A stretch of 64,000 nucleotides of DNA from Porphyra umbilicalis (taxonomy: Eukaryota; Rhodophyta; Bangiophyceae; Bangiales; Bangiaceae): assembly GCA_002049455.2 (NCBI GenBank), contig KV918784.1, positions 62,001 to 126,000 of the forward strand. Reading direction: 5' to 3'. Below, piece after piece: positions 1 through 9,632 of the stretch. Position numbers and translations under genes: made by a program. How positions within the stretch are numbered: the first letter of the stretch is position 1; each line of letters begins with the position of its first letter. The notes beneath the pieces are model-generated. The model did no database searches, was not told where the DNA came from, and was given only the letters and a program-made list of their open reading frames with translations.

Positions 1-171
1 TCGTGCACCTACTCCGGCCTTGACGTCGTCGCCGTCTACGAGGCCGGAACCTCCCATTCCTCAGCTCTCTGCCGCCGTCGGTCCGCCTGCCCGTGAGCCG
101 CCTGCCTGCATCTGTTCGGCCTCGACAGGCCGCGTGGCCCTTGGGCTCGCACTTCCTTGCGGCAGCCGGAG

Positions 172-1413
172 ATGTACGAGCGGGAAATGGCAGAGGCGAC
201 CAAGATTGGCCAGGACGCGGCCAAGGCGACGATTACCTTCATCGAGAACAACACGACCCGCGGCAGCTCTCCGGCCATGCGCAAGGCCGACGAGGCCGAG
301 AAGGAGTACAAGCATGTGGCCGTGAAGACGGCCACGGCGGGGGGCGCGGCCTCGGTCGAGGCCGGCGGCAGAGGTGACAAGCGCAAGGCCAGAGAAGCTC
401 CACTCATTGCTGGTGTGGCCCCCAAGGTGGCCAAGTTCGCAAGGGCGGCCGAGGACGGCCGGGCCGATGTGGCCGTCAAGACCTCCAAGCAGAGCACTCG
501 CGGCGATAGCAGCCAGGAGGCGGGGGGTGTCGTGGCCGTCAAGTCGGCCAAGGATGGGACCGATGCCGACGTTGTGGAGATGGAGGCGATATACCACTTT
601 CCAGCCGGCGACTTTTCCCGCGCGCTCGAGGCCGTAGATGTGCTCGGCCTGCAGTGGACAACGCGCAAGCAGCGGGCGGCCCTGCGCGGTGCCACTCCGG
701 AGCAGCGCGCTATTGCGTTCTTGCTGGCCGAGCGCTTGTTCGCGGCCAAGATGCGACAGTGGGCCGCCGCCAAGCTCTATTGGGATGAGTGCCGCAACTA
801 CCGCCTTGTCCAGAAGGGCATGGCGGCCTCCGGGCCGCACGGTATGGCCTATGTAAACTGCAAGGCCATCAAACAAGCGTACAAGGGTCCGGGACAGGCC
901 GTAGTGATGGCGGCCTTGGCGGCCGAAGCCGGGCCTGGCGGCGCGTCTGGCGCTCGGGCGGTGGCGGCTAATGGCAATGTCAAGGCCGTGTCGCCCTCGG
1001 CGGGGGCACAAGATGTGGACGTTGGCCAGGTCGTGACCGGGCCCGAGGGGGCGCCGTCGAGCAAGGGGAAGGGAAAGGCCGTCGCGGCCTCGGTTGGGGC
1101 ACGAGGGAAAGGCGCTGGGGAGGTCCTGGCCTCGACTGGCCGGGGTCCGTCGACCGGCAAGGGCAAGGCCGTGGCGGCCTCCGCGGCGACTGACGACGAC
1201 GATGAAGTTGTCATCGTTAAGGTCATCCTCGCGAGCGAGCAGGACCAGACTCCCACGGCAACGGCTGGGGGGGCGGCAAGGACGACGGCTGGGGTACTGG
1301 CGGGAGTCTCAGCGGCTGCTTCTGCTGCAGGGGTCCTCGGGTATAAAGACGATGAGGGAGAGGGTGATGTCGACGACGGGGAGGAGTGGGACGAGTGGGA
1401 CGGGGATGAGTGA
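172..1413 (+). CDS. Hypothetical Ala/Lys-rich protein with acidic tail
   Basis: The reading frame is open from the window start region. The first ATG is at 172, although upstream exons cannot be excluded because the frame is open earlier. The 413-residue product starts with a charged helical stretch (MYEREMAEATK), is rich in Ala, Lys and Gly, and has a compact middle part (about residues 125-240) with conserved-looking aromatic residues (IYHFPAGDF, WDECRNYRLV). It then runs into low-complexity sequence in which the motif GKGKAVAAS occurs twice, and ends in a strongly acidic tail (DDEGEGDVDDGEEWDEWD). No family is recognised. The basic repeats and acidic tail suggest a nuclear or nucleic-acid-binding protein, which is inference only. 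It reads as a host-like gene by its codon and GC usage. Confidence 0.5.
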   Translation: MYEREMAEATKIGQDAAKATITFIENNTTRGSSPAMRKADEAEKEYKHVAVKTATAGGAASVEAGGRGDKRKAREAPLIAGVAPKVAKFARAAEDGRADVAVKTSKQSTRGDSSQEAGGVVAVKSAKDGTDADVVEMEAIYHFPAGDFSRALEAVDVLGLQWTTRKQRAALRGATPEQRAIAFLLAERLFAAKMRQWAAAKLYWDECRNYRLVQKGMAASGPHGMAYVNCKAIKQAYKGPGQAVVMAALAAEAGPGGASGARAVAANGNVKAVSPSAGAQDVDVGQVVTGPEGAPSSKGKGKAVAASVGARGKGAGEVLASTGRGPSTGKGKAVAASAATDDDDEVVIVKVILASEQDQTPTATAGGAARTTAGVLAGVSAAASAAGVLGYKDDEGEGDVDDGEEWDEWDGDE

Positions 1414-3721
1414 CGCCCTGGGCCCCACAGTATCGGGTAGGTGCCCGAGGTGTTTGGCTGTACGACCATGGCATGCACGTGCTTGTAGCACTGGCTGCTC
1501 TTTGGGGCGGCGTCTGTCTTTCTCGCTTTGTCTCTTTACTGGACGGCCTTTGCCGGGCCGGGCCGTTCGCACTTCCATACTTTCTTTCTAGCATTGCGTA
1601 CGTCGGGCGTACGTCGGGCGTGCTTGGTTTCCGCATTTTCTGTTTCTTGCTCTATACATACTGGATTGCGTACATGGGGCGCGGCCTCTGTACCATCATC
1701 TGTCTTGATGCCTCTCCATAAACCTCTTGCTGCTTTTCCGTCACGCTTCGTGTTACTGTTCTCTGCGCGTTGGGTTTGGTGCGACTATCTTCATGACAGT
1801 GTCACAGCGCGCCTGTCCCTGTGCAGAGTATACGAAAAGGACGTGAGCGTTCTTCCCTTTTTGTACGGAGATGGCCTTTTCAGCGCGTCCAAGCGTCGAA
1901 GCGTACGACTGGAAGCTACGGGCGCACCCCCCCCTCCCACCCTCCCCCCCCTCCTCCCCCGTACGCGTTTGGCCTCCCCCGTACGCGTGACGGCCGCGTG
2001 GCGGTCGTGTCGGTCGGTGCCATGGCTGTGCGCTGACCGCCTGCGTACGGAGACACAGTCCACACGGCACTCTGTCAGTTTCCACATCATGCAGTGAGTG
2101 CGATTACAGAGGGCGCCTCTCACACTGATCCGTTGCAGGCTACAGGCATCGCCAATATTTGAGCATGATTACTGTAACCAAGCCTCTGTAAACGAGTAGC
2201 CCCCAGTTCTGTGCAAGCACCGCCCTCCACGGCCGCAGAAAATGAGGTTCCACATGTGAAAGATGCGATCGTGGTGAGATCACGTGAGCCAGTTCCGCGC
2301 GGATCAAGAAGATGGAACCGCTTTTGATTGGACCAGAGAGACTGGCCGCCACGCTCTGGCGACTGGCCGCCACGCTCTGGCCCCTGTGTGTAGAAACCGT
2401 CAACACAACTCACAAACGCCTGGGCCCGGCCGCTTGCCTCGTCGGGCGGTCCGATCAGGCCCGAGATATGAGATTGCGGTGCAACACCGTGAGTGAGTCC
2501 CGCGTGACACGAGGAGGGCCAGTGAGTTGGATCAAGGCCGCCCCAATTTTGATTGGACGGTCTAGAATGACCGCCACGTGCTGGCCCCTGCGCCGTGGCC
2601 CGCCGACGGACAACCTATGCGTAGGGACGTTCCGCACCACACGCCTTCGCATGCTGTCCGATGGATGACCACACTACGGTGGGGTGGCCCTGCGAGCCGG
2701 TTCCAGCGCGCAGTGTCCCTCGAGGAGTCAGACGATTCACCGTTATTGGTCACTGGTCATGTGGTGCGATCACATTGTGTGGCCCTCCTTGGCTGGAAAA
2801 TGAGCGTTGTGGCCAAGCTGACATGGCCGACACGACACATATGCGCTATTGACTGCCACTGATCGCTCCGCGCAGGGCCCAGTGACAAGCGATACCCGTG
2901 ACGCGTCACTAGTTTCTCTTGATGGGGCCCGATTCACCAACATTGGGGCAGTCCCCTGTCTCCCAACCGTCCGCTCAGAACCCAGGCGGATGGACATCAG
3001 GCGCTGTGGCCTCGCCACGAGTGATGGCGCCTCGCCAGGCACGCCAAGATCGACTGGTGCTGGTGTGGGCCTCGCGAATTGGTCTCGATGCTCGCTCATG
3101 CAAGCAGACACTGCGTGGACCTGACTGCTTGCCTGACTGGGGCCTGTGGACACAAGGCCTGTGGGCGTGGGGGCACAGGCCCTGTGCCCAGCCTCGTTTT
3201 GGAGGAACGTGCCACCTCTGCCCTGTGTGACACATCCGCATCTCGGAGCCTCAGCAGCAAGCAGGCAGAAGCCTTCTAGAGGCCCCTTTCGGACGGCCCC
3301 CTGCACTAACCGGTCCAGGGCCGTCTTGGTCAACCTGCGTTACGCCCACCGTCACGCCGCCGCACACCGTCACCGCTACCACACTGCGGCGCGGCGCCGA
3401 CACCACCGCGCCCACCACCTTGCTCCCGTTCCGCCGCTTGGCCGCCACACTGCTGCGCGGACGCCACCACGCCCACGACCGTGCTCCCGTGCCGCCGCTT
3501 GGGCCCAGCCGTGGGGCTGCATTTCTACTACGGCCGCGCGCGCGCAGCGGCCGTTTTTCTTTGACAGCGGCCACTTCTACGACTTGCGCTCTCCCTCGCG
3601 GCCTGCAACCTCTACGCTGCGACCGGCTGCCAGCGCGCTGCGCGTGTGGCTGTGGTTTTGGGGAGCCGCAGAGCCAGCGCTACCATCCGGCTCGTTCCGA
3701 ACTCGAGCCGAGGTGCGCGCC
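1414..3721. other. Non-coding stretch between two hypothetical genes
   Basis: About 2.3 kb with no convincing coding frame. The first 500 bases are less GC-rich and may hold the 3' UTR of the gene ending at 1413. Between about 2300 and 2700 there is a loosely repeated motif (a 16-17-bp unit around CTGGCCGCCACGCTCTGG is tandem at about 2341-2380, and a related version recurs near 2570). From 3300 to 3560 the sequence is GCC/CAC-rich simple sequence with two related copies of a segment containing GCTCCCGT-CCGCCGCTTGG. Confidence 0.4.
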
Positions 3722-4585
3722 ATGGCTAGCGGCGCCCCGCCGTTCCGTACGACGCCCCCTCCGACGCCACCACGCGTGCGCGTGGCGACGCCGCCCCCGC
3801 CGATTCCGTCGAGCGCTGCTGCTGAGAGGCCTGACAGCCCACGACGTGCGGACACCGCTGCCCACTCAGGGCCTGCCGGAGGTGGTGCGGGACCTGCCTC
3901 GGCGGCGGTCATGCCCGAAGCTGATGACACTGCGGCTCTGCCGCGGACGTCGCGCACTCGAGCTCGCGGCGACGCTCCCGCGTACACACCTCGCCCGAGG
4001 TATGGCCCGAGGGCCCCTACTATCTCCAAGGCCGAGTTGCAGCGTGGCCGTCGCAGCATCTGCACGCAGTGTAAGCGGTCGCAGAAGGTGAGCAGTAACA
4101 TCGCTATGTGCCCTCGTGATTGTCCGTGCCCTTGGGCGGTCCGGCCCCCCGCACAGCCGGGCTGGGGCTGGGAGTGGATCCCACAAGGTGACTGCGCGTT
4201 TTGGAGTCGGACTGCTGAGCGGCGGGCGCATCGTCGTATGTGCTACGTGTGTAGGTGCGCCGTCACTGTCGGGGACTAGCACCCAACGTGCCCGCCGCGG
4301 TGCCCCTGCCCGTGGGCGTCGCCGCGCCTCATCAAGCTCCCCCCCGACGAGCACGGTGTCGAGGTCACCGTGACGTGGGAGGAACACCAGCGGGTGCTGG
4401 CCCAGCGGCGCGAGGCCGAGCGGGAGGAGGCGCTCACAAGGCCTCCGCGGTGGGAGCGCCGCCTAGCTTTGCCGGACGCTGAGGGCAAGCGCGAGGAGTA
4501 CTGGGTGAACACCAACCTCCCCGCGGCGCCGGTCTGGTGGGCACCCAAGGCGTTGGGCCGACTGCCGTTGCCTAAACGGTTCTAG
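3722..4585 (+). CDS. Hypothetical cysteine-containing protein, interrupted by one in-frame TAG
   Basis: The ATG at 3722 sits in a good context (GCGCCATGG). The first 185 codons give a Pro/Ala/Arg-rich N-terminus followed by a Cys/Trp-rich block (CTQCKRSQ, MCPRDCPCPW, then MCYVCRC) that could bind zinc. A TAG lies at 4277-4279. The same frame then continues to 4585 with plausible protein (a second CPCPW motif, then a charged segment beginning TWEEHQRVLAQRREAERE and ending LPLPKRF). The repeat of the CPCPW motif on both sides of the stop suggests one gene broken by a nonsense change, or a very short intron. It lies only 95 bases upstream of the Harbinger helper gene and could belong to that element, but no homology is recognised. 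Confidence 0.4.
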
Positions 4586-4680
4586 CCGCCCCGGAGCACC
4601 GGCCCATCGAGGCCGTCGGCATTGTGGCTACCTTGGCCGTGTCGGTGCTCAACAAGCGCCCAAGACCTTTCGGCCAAGAC

Positions 4681-6600
4681 ATGGCCAGCTTCAACGCAGA
4701 TGGCCAAGACATGGCCACTTTTGCTACCAAAGACGGCTCTGTCAACACCGAACCAGCAAACCACGACGACGTCCCCGGCACGGCGCTCAACTTGCCGACG
4801 GGGCAGGGCGATTCCCTAGCAGTTGGGCGACGTGCTGCGCCTGTTGGGGCCGACGGAAGCATGCTTTCCGGGGGACTGGACAGGCACTTGGAGCAGCAGC
4901 CCCTGCAGACGGAGGAGGACCAGTTGCGCGCGGAGGTCCTACAACTCCGCGCCGAGGCCGCCGCGTCGCGCGGCCTCATCGAGGAGCGCAGCCGACGGGC
5001 CAGCATCTTTTCAACTGCCGGCGGCCGCGGCACGCGCGGCGTGTCCTGGGTTGAAGCGGAGCGCAACGTGCTTGCCTCCGTCTACAAGGAAGCAACGCTT
5101 AACGCTGAGGTGGGGGTGGACCAGAGCCTGGAGCGCTTTGACGAGGACGTGGCCGACCGCTTCCGCCGACGCCTGCCCGCTGACATGAACCAAGTGGAGC
5201 GGCGGCGTGCCCGCTCGACGGCGGCCATCATGAAGGAGCTCCGATACAACATGCTCCCGGCTATTAATCGCTTTAAAGAATGCTATCTGGCGGTGGTCAA
5301 CCTCAAGATGACGGGCAACCCGACAGCTGAGCAGCTCATCAACGCGGCCAAGGCTAAGTACAACGGCCTGAACCCCTACGATGGCCTCAACGCGGCGGTC
5401 GCGGCCAAGCTCAAGTGCCCTCCTCTCAGCAACTGGCGCATCCTCAAGGACACCGACAAGTTTAGCGGTGGTGCCACGCTAATGGCTTTGGCGAGCGCGG
5501 CGCCCTCGACGGCGGCGTCGCCCCGCGGGCGGCGCACGACTGGGAGCGAAGACCCGCTTTCTACTGGCGCTATGGGGGACTCAGACGACGATGATGGCAA
5601 CGGCAACGCCCCTCTGTCCTCCACGTTCACGCGCGGTCAGCGCCTGTTTCAAGAGCGGCCTATGGGCAACAAGGCCGCTAAGGCCACGTCTCGGGCGGAA
5701 GCGCATCTTATTCGGGACGCGGCCGCCAACACGGCCGCCCTTGAGTCGCTGGCCGCGTCCGCTGCGCAACTCACGGCGTTGGCCTTTTGGTCAACGCCTG
5801 AGGCATCCAACTCAAGCGAAGGACGCAAGTGGTGGGCCAACGAGGTGCGACGTCGCTTGCAGGAGTCGGAGGACAAGGATAAGGACGCGCAGAAAGGTCG
5901 TGAGATGGACGATGGTGACCTGTTGGTGGCCTTGCCGAGCGCGCCGCGTGGCCAAGCCCAAGGAGCGCGCGGGCGTCGCCGCCGGCCACGTGACGAGCTC
6001 GACTACAACACGGACGAGGTTGAGGAGGAAGCTGAGCGAGCAGCCGCGAGAGCGGGTGCCCGCGGCTTTGGTGGTGCCCGCGGCGCTCGAGGCGGCCGAG
6101 GACACGGCCGTGGTCGTGGACGCGGCCGTGGTGGCCGCTGTGAGCGTGTGCGCACTGCTCGTGCTGTTGTATCCTCTTCATCCTCGTCGACGCCGCCTCC
6201 TCCGCCAACCCGGTCGCGACGCGGCGCCACCAACGCGTCATCGACGACTGACGAAGACGAGAACTCGGACCAGGGGCTCACCACAGGCAGCGACGGACGC
6301 GCAGCACGTGAGCGGCGCTCTACGCCCATGGCTTCTCAGGTGACACCGTCCACACCTGTTGAGGCGGCCGCTGAGGAGGCCGCGGAGATGATGGCGGCAG
6401 CTGCGCATCGTGCCGACAGCGAGGAGTTCATGGCCGACAACACTGCCACAGACCACGACTATGACTTGGAGCAGGACGGCCGCTCGCGACGCGGCCGTGC
6501 CACGGCGCGTGGCAAACGGCCACCTTTGCCGACTCGCCGCTGCCGTACCCCGGCCGGCACCATCGCCCCTGAGTCACACGCCACCGACGCTGAGGGATAG
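4681..6600 (+). CDS. PIF/Harbinger helper protein with NAM-associated C-terminal-like domain
   Basis: An open frame of 639 codons from the first ATG (4681); an in-frame GTG at 4624 is a less likely start. Residues about 75-110 form a coiled-coil-like stretch (repeated LRAE). The middle (about 140-290) is a helical domain. Around residue 330 is the short signature RPMGNKAAK, which matches the 'RP.G.K.AK' hallmark of the NAM-associated C-terminal domain common in plant and algal Harbinger second ORFs. The following helix (SRAEAHLIRD) and a basic Gly/Arg tail (about 460-510) support DNA binding. In this superfamily the Myb/NAM-like protein is required with the transposase for excision. It is convergent with the transposase gene, 551 bases away. 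Family assignment rests on the signature and on the neighbour. Confidence 0.7.
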   Translation: MASFNADGQDMATFATKDGSVNTEPANHDDVPGTALNLPTGQGDSLAVGRRAAPVGADGSMLSGGLDRHLEQQPLQTEEDQLRAEVLQLRAEAAASRGLIEERSRRASIFSTAGGRGTRGVSWVEAERNVLASVYKEATLNAEVGVDQSLERFDEDVADRFRRRLPADMNQVERRRARSTAAIMKELRYNMLPAINRFKECYLAVVNLKMTGNPTAEQLINAAKAKYNGLNPYDGLNAAVAAKLKCPPLSNWRILKDTDKFSGGATLMALASAAPSTAASPRGRRTTGSEDPLSTGAMGDSDDDDGNGNAPLSSTFTRGQRLFQERPMGNKAAKATSRAEAHLIRDAAANTAALESLAASAAQLTALAFWSTPEASNSSEGRKWWANEVRRRLQESEDKDKDAQKGREMDDGDLLVALPSAPRGQAQGARGRRRRPRDELDYNTDEVEEEAERAAARAGARGFGGARGARGGRGHGRGRGRGRGGRCERVRTARAVVSSSSSSTPPPPPTRSRRGATNASSTTDEDENSDQGLTTGSDGRAARERRSTPMASQVTPSTPVEAAAEEAAEMMAAAAHRADSEEFMADNTATDHDYDLEQDGRSRRGRATARGKRPPLPTRRCRTPAGTIAPESHATDAEG

Positions 6601-7151
6601 ATGTACGGACGGCCGTCTTTTACGCGGCCGCGACCGATGAGCATGCCCGAGTAGCCAGTTGCTCTGCTTTTTGCTTTTTTTCTGTATGTGTGTGTGCACA
6701 TGTTCTTTTGCATTCCTTTTCTTGCAAAGTGATGCTGGTTGCCATCAGCCTTTGCCACAACGCTGTGTATCAGCCTGTGCCTTGTGAGTCACGCCGCTCT
6801 GCATAGAGTCCTCCCAACGGTTTGAAGAATCGTCTAAGGCCGGAAAAAGGCCTTGGCGAATCTCTTCAATCGAGAAAATGCAGGCCCTTTAATGCACCCC
6901 TTTAATGGACGGCCCCAGTAGTCCCAACACAGCCGCTGAGCAGGGGCAGCGGACAGCCTTTATCAGTGTCTTTCAGCGCCTTTGTTGTCACCAAACCGCG
7001 CACAGACCTCATACCGGCGTCGGTCGGCTCACTTGGGCTTGGGCTCCGGTGGCGAAGTTGTCGAGGAAAAAAAAACCCTGCCGAGCGGGGAAAAAAAACC
7101 TTTTGGAAAAGAGAACGACACGCGCAAGCCGGCTAGTAGACGGAACGCAAG
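6601..7151. other. Convergent intergenic region of the Harbinger element
   Basis: About 550 bases between the 3' ends of helper and transposase genes. It is less GC-rich, with T-rich tracts near 6665-6730 that may serve the + strand 3' end, a short hairpin AAGGCC...GGCCTT near 6836-6855, and poly-A runs near 7065-7100. No coding frame is convincing. Confidence 0.4.
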
Positions 7152-8633
7152 CTACCCACAGACGTAGGGCGACAGAAAACGGCCTCTGTCCTTCCACACG
7201 TGCTCAGACAGGTCGCGCATCAGGTCAAAGTGGGCGTCCTTGTCCTTGGCCTCGCACTCGGCGCCATCGGTGTACCGCAAAGAGCCAGCAATAAGCTCGG
7301 GCCCGTCGTGGTCGCTGGGGTCGCGGCCCTGATCATCAGCGGGCACTGGGGGGCCCCAGACGCCAGGGCCGCGCGGCCCGTCATTGACAAAGAAGCCGTG
7401 GCCACCTGCGTCCTCGTCGCGCGCGGCGTCCCGTCCAGAGGCATTGCCGTCTGCTTGTCGATCCATCTCATCCGTAGGTCCCCCAGGCGCCGCTTGCATT
7501 CTTCGGTGCGCCAAGAAGCCGGCGCGTGTGCACTCTATGGCCATGTTGTGCAGAATGGCCACTGTCTTGCCGGTGTTGATCATGCGCTCCACCGTCGCAA
7601 AGCGTGCCGGACGCAGCACAATGTTGCACCGTGACGGCATCACCGCGTAGAGACGCTCGGCGTCCTTGCGGACGGCTTCTTGTAGTCGGTTGTACACGAG
7701 CAGCTTGCGGGTGTCGGGGGCGGGGTGAGGCATGGCAAAAATCGGGTAGCGGGGGTATCCTTGATCGGCCGTGTAGTAAAGTAAGCGACGGGTCCGGCCG
7801 TTTAGTGTGTAGGACAGGTTCCGCGGCGGCCACAAACCGGCGTTCACGTCCAGCATGAGGGGGGACGACGCCAGCACGTTCTTGTCGTTGTAGCTCCCTG
7901 GCGCCCCAATAAAAAAGTGCCAAATGTACGTGTCCTCATCACACACGCTCTCAATAACCACCGAGCGCTTACCTTTGCGGTCGTGGTACTGCCCGGCAAG
8001 GGCCTTGGGGCACTTGATCCACTGCCAATGCGTGCAGTCGATGGCGCCAATGCAGCCCGGCATGCCACGGGCCGCGTTCCGGGCCAGGATGTGCTTCAGC
8101 TCGTCCTCGGTAGGGCGGCGTAGGTAAGTCGGCTCCCACTTCTCGACGATGAGGTCGGTCAGGCGCCGGGTAGCCTCGCAAATGGTGGAACGTGACAGGC
8201 GGCCGAACTCGTCGGGACGGTCATAGGCCTCGCCATAGCCCAGGACGCGCAACGCCGCTACCAGCTTCTGGATGGAGTGGGACTGCAAACGCCCGGTAGC
8301 GTTGACGGAACGCTTACACCAAGGCTCGTTACACACGGCCGCGTAGAGCCGCTGGAAGACGGCGCGCGGCATGCGGAAGCGCTTCTCGAAATCGAGCTCA
8401 CTGTAGACCGGCGGCTTCCCGCCAACTCCAAAATAGTCACGCAAAATCGCGTGCGCCCCCTCATCGAAACCGCGGTTGCGGTTTGGTCGCCGGCCGCGCC
8501 GGGAGCCACCAATGGGCCGCTTGTCCACCCGCCCGCGCACGACGCACAGCGCTCGTCGCAAGGAAAGGCCAGCCGCGGCCCCGAGCACGACGGCCAGGTC
8601 CAGGTCCTCGTCAAACTGGCCGTCAAGAAGCAT
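7152..8633 (-). CDS. PIF/Harbinger transposase (DDE, plant-transposon-protein type)
   Basis: A 493-residue frame from the ATG at 8633; a GTG at 8696 would extend it but the ATG is preferred. After an N-terminal basic stretch (RRGRRPNRNRGF) comes a helix-turn-helix-like region (about residues 80-190: FRMPRAVFQRLY, FGRLSRSTICEA). The DDE core follows: first Asp in GAIDCTHW (about residue 199), second Asp in YYTADQGYP (about 290), Glu in RKDAERLYAV (about 326), then the family-typical LHNMAIE. Spacing and motifs match the 'plant transposon protein' branch of PIF/Harbinger nucleases. All three catalytic positions are present and no stop interrupts the frame, so the enzyme looks potentially functional. 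The C-terminal 130 residues are a poorly conserved acidic tail. Confidence 0.9.
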   Translation of the reverse strand: MLLDGQFDEDLDLAVVLGAAAGLSLRRALCVVRGRVDKRPIGGSRRGRRPNRNRGFDEGAHAILRDYFGVGGKPPVYSELDFEKRFRMPRAVFQRLYAAVCNEPWCKRSVNATGRLQSHSIQKLVAALRVLGYGEAYDRPDEFGRLSRSTICEATRRLTDLIVEKWEPTYLRRPTEDELKHILARNAARGMPGCIGAIDCTHWQWIKCPKALAGQYHDRKGKRSVVIESVCDEDTYIWHFFIGAPGSYNDKNVLASSPLMLDVNAGLWPPRNLSYTLNGRTRRLLYYTADQGYPRYPIFAMPHPAPDTRKLLVYNRLQEAVRKDAERLYAVMPSRCNIVLRPARFATVERMINTGKTVAILHNMAIECTRAGFLAHRRMQAAPGGPTDEMDRQADGNASGRDAARDEDAGGHGFFVNDGPRGPGVWGPPVPADDQGRDPSDHDGPELIAGSLRYTDGAECEAKDKDAHFDLMRDLSEHVWKDRGRFLSPYVCG

Positions 8634-9514
8634 GCTGCCTTTCGCGTCGAGCCGGGCAGCAGACCCGCAAAAAAGAGGGACGAGGACGGAGGGCACACCG
8701 GTGGGTGGTGGTGGGCGCCGTGACGACGACGGCAGGGCATGTGCGTGGGCAGCGCGGCGGCGGGTGCCACGCCGGGGAAATCACGGGTGTCGTGTGGGCC
8801 GTCGAAAATATCACGGCACCGCGCCAGCAGGTGCCTCCTCCCGCTAAAATCAGGCTCTTTCCGGGGGGCGGCGGAGCATGCTGTCCGCGGCCTCGGCTGG
8901 CCTGAAATGCCCGCGTGGGGCCGTGTGACAGTGTACACTGTCAAATCGGGCCCGCTGCCCGGGGTGGGCCAGGATCAGGGCTCGTCAGGGCCGGCACTGG
9001 GGGAGAAATCCAGTCCCGTCCACGGCTCATCCGCCTGGACGGAAGGACCTCCACGTTTCGTCTGGCGAGCTGAAGCGAGGCGGTGTCAACAGCCGAGTGA
9101 GAAGGCGCGCGAGGCACGTATCACCCGCCGCCTGAGATGCTCGGCACGGCCCGAAAATCTGGTGCCCTGTTCGTCTGCGGTGGTTACGTATTGGGCGATC
9201 CTAGCGCCTGCGGCGTCCCGCCAGCAGTGGGTCCACAGGTGAGTGCAGATTGAAATCCAGCTGTGCGATCAATCGGGATCAGATGGACCACACGTGGTGG
9301 CCGTCGCGGTCGTCCGAGGCCACAGGCATGCACGGACAGCGCTACGATTCGCTGTTAATTGGTTCGGGACGCTTCGAAATCAACGCTCTGCGTCCGCATA
9401 GAGGGCCTCTATGCGGATCAGGGCCTCAGATTCCCGACAGCCTCCGAACCCCAGAAATGGGTATGGGACTGGAATTAGTACCTTTCTTTAAGTCAATACC
9501 TACTCTATGTGGAG
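8634..9514. other. Non-coding flank right of the Harbinger transposase
   Basis: Presumed 5' flank and right end of the Harbinger element plus spacer. It holds a short palindrome-like TGACAGTGTACACTGTCA near 8927-8944 and a perfect hairpin at 9394-9416 (arms CCGCATAGAGG / CCTCTATGCGG). No gene is seen. Confidence 0.4.
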
Positions 9515-9632
9515 GTTCCGCATAGCTACATCGCTGCGTGTGCCGTTTTCTGCATAGAGCTGCCACGTTGCGCCACGTTAGACACGTGGATGCAATATTT
9601 GCGGAATGCGACATTGTTGGCTGTGCTCTAAA
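9515..9632 (+). repeat. 118-bp direct repeat, left copy
   Basis: Begins GTTCCGCATAGCTAC and ends GTGCTCTAAA. It is repeated in the same orientation at 11281-11398 with about five differences by eye. Its last four bases overlap the left end of the TIR element inserted between the copies. Confidence 0.85.

Larger units (their letters stand above)
4681..8633. mobile_element. PIF/Harbinger DNA transposon (coding core)
   Basis: Two genes diagnostic of the PIF/Harbinger superfamily lie convergently: a NAM/Myb-like helper on + and a DDE transposase on -. Families of this type need both proteins, the helper bringing the transposase to the nucleus and to the ends. Both frames are long and uninterrupted, so this copy could be recent. 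The terminal inverted repeats and 3-bp TWA target duplication were looked for by eye but not found, so the stated limits are those of the coding core only. Confidence 0.75.

Noticed and set aside
2300-3280. Coding region on either strand
   Set aside because: Frames are short, overlap in all six phases and contain the degenerate repeated phrases of the spacer.
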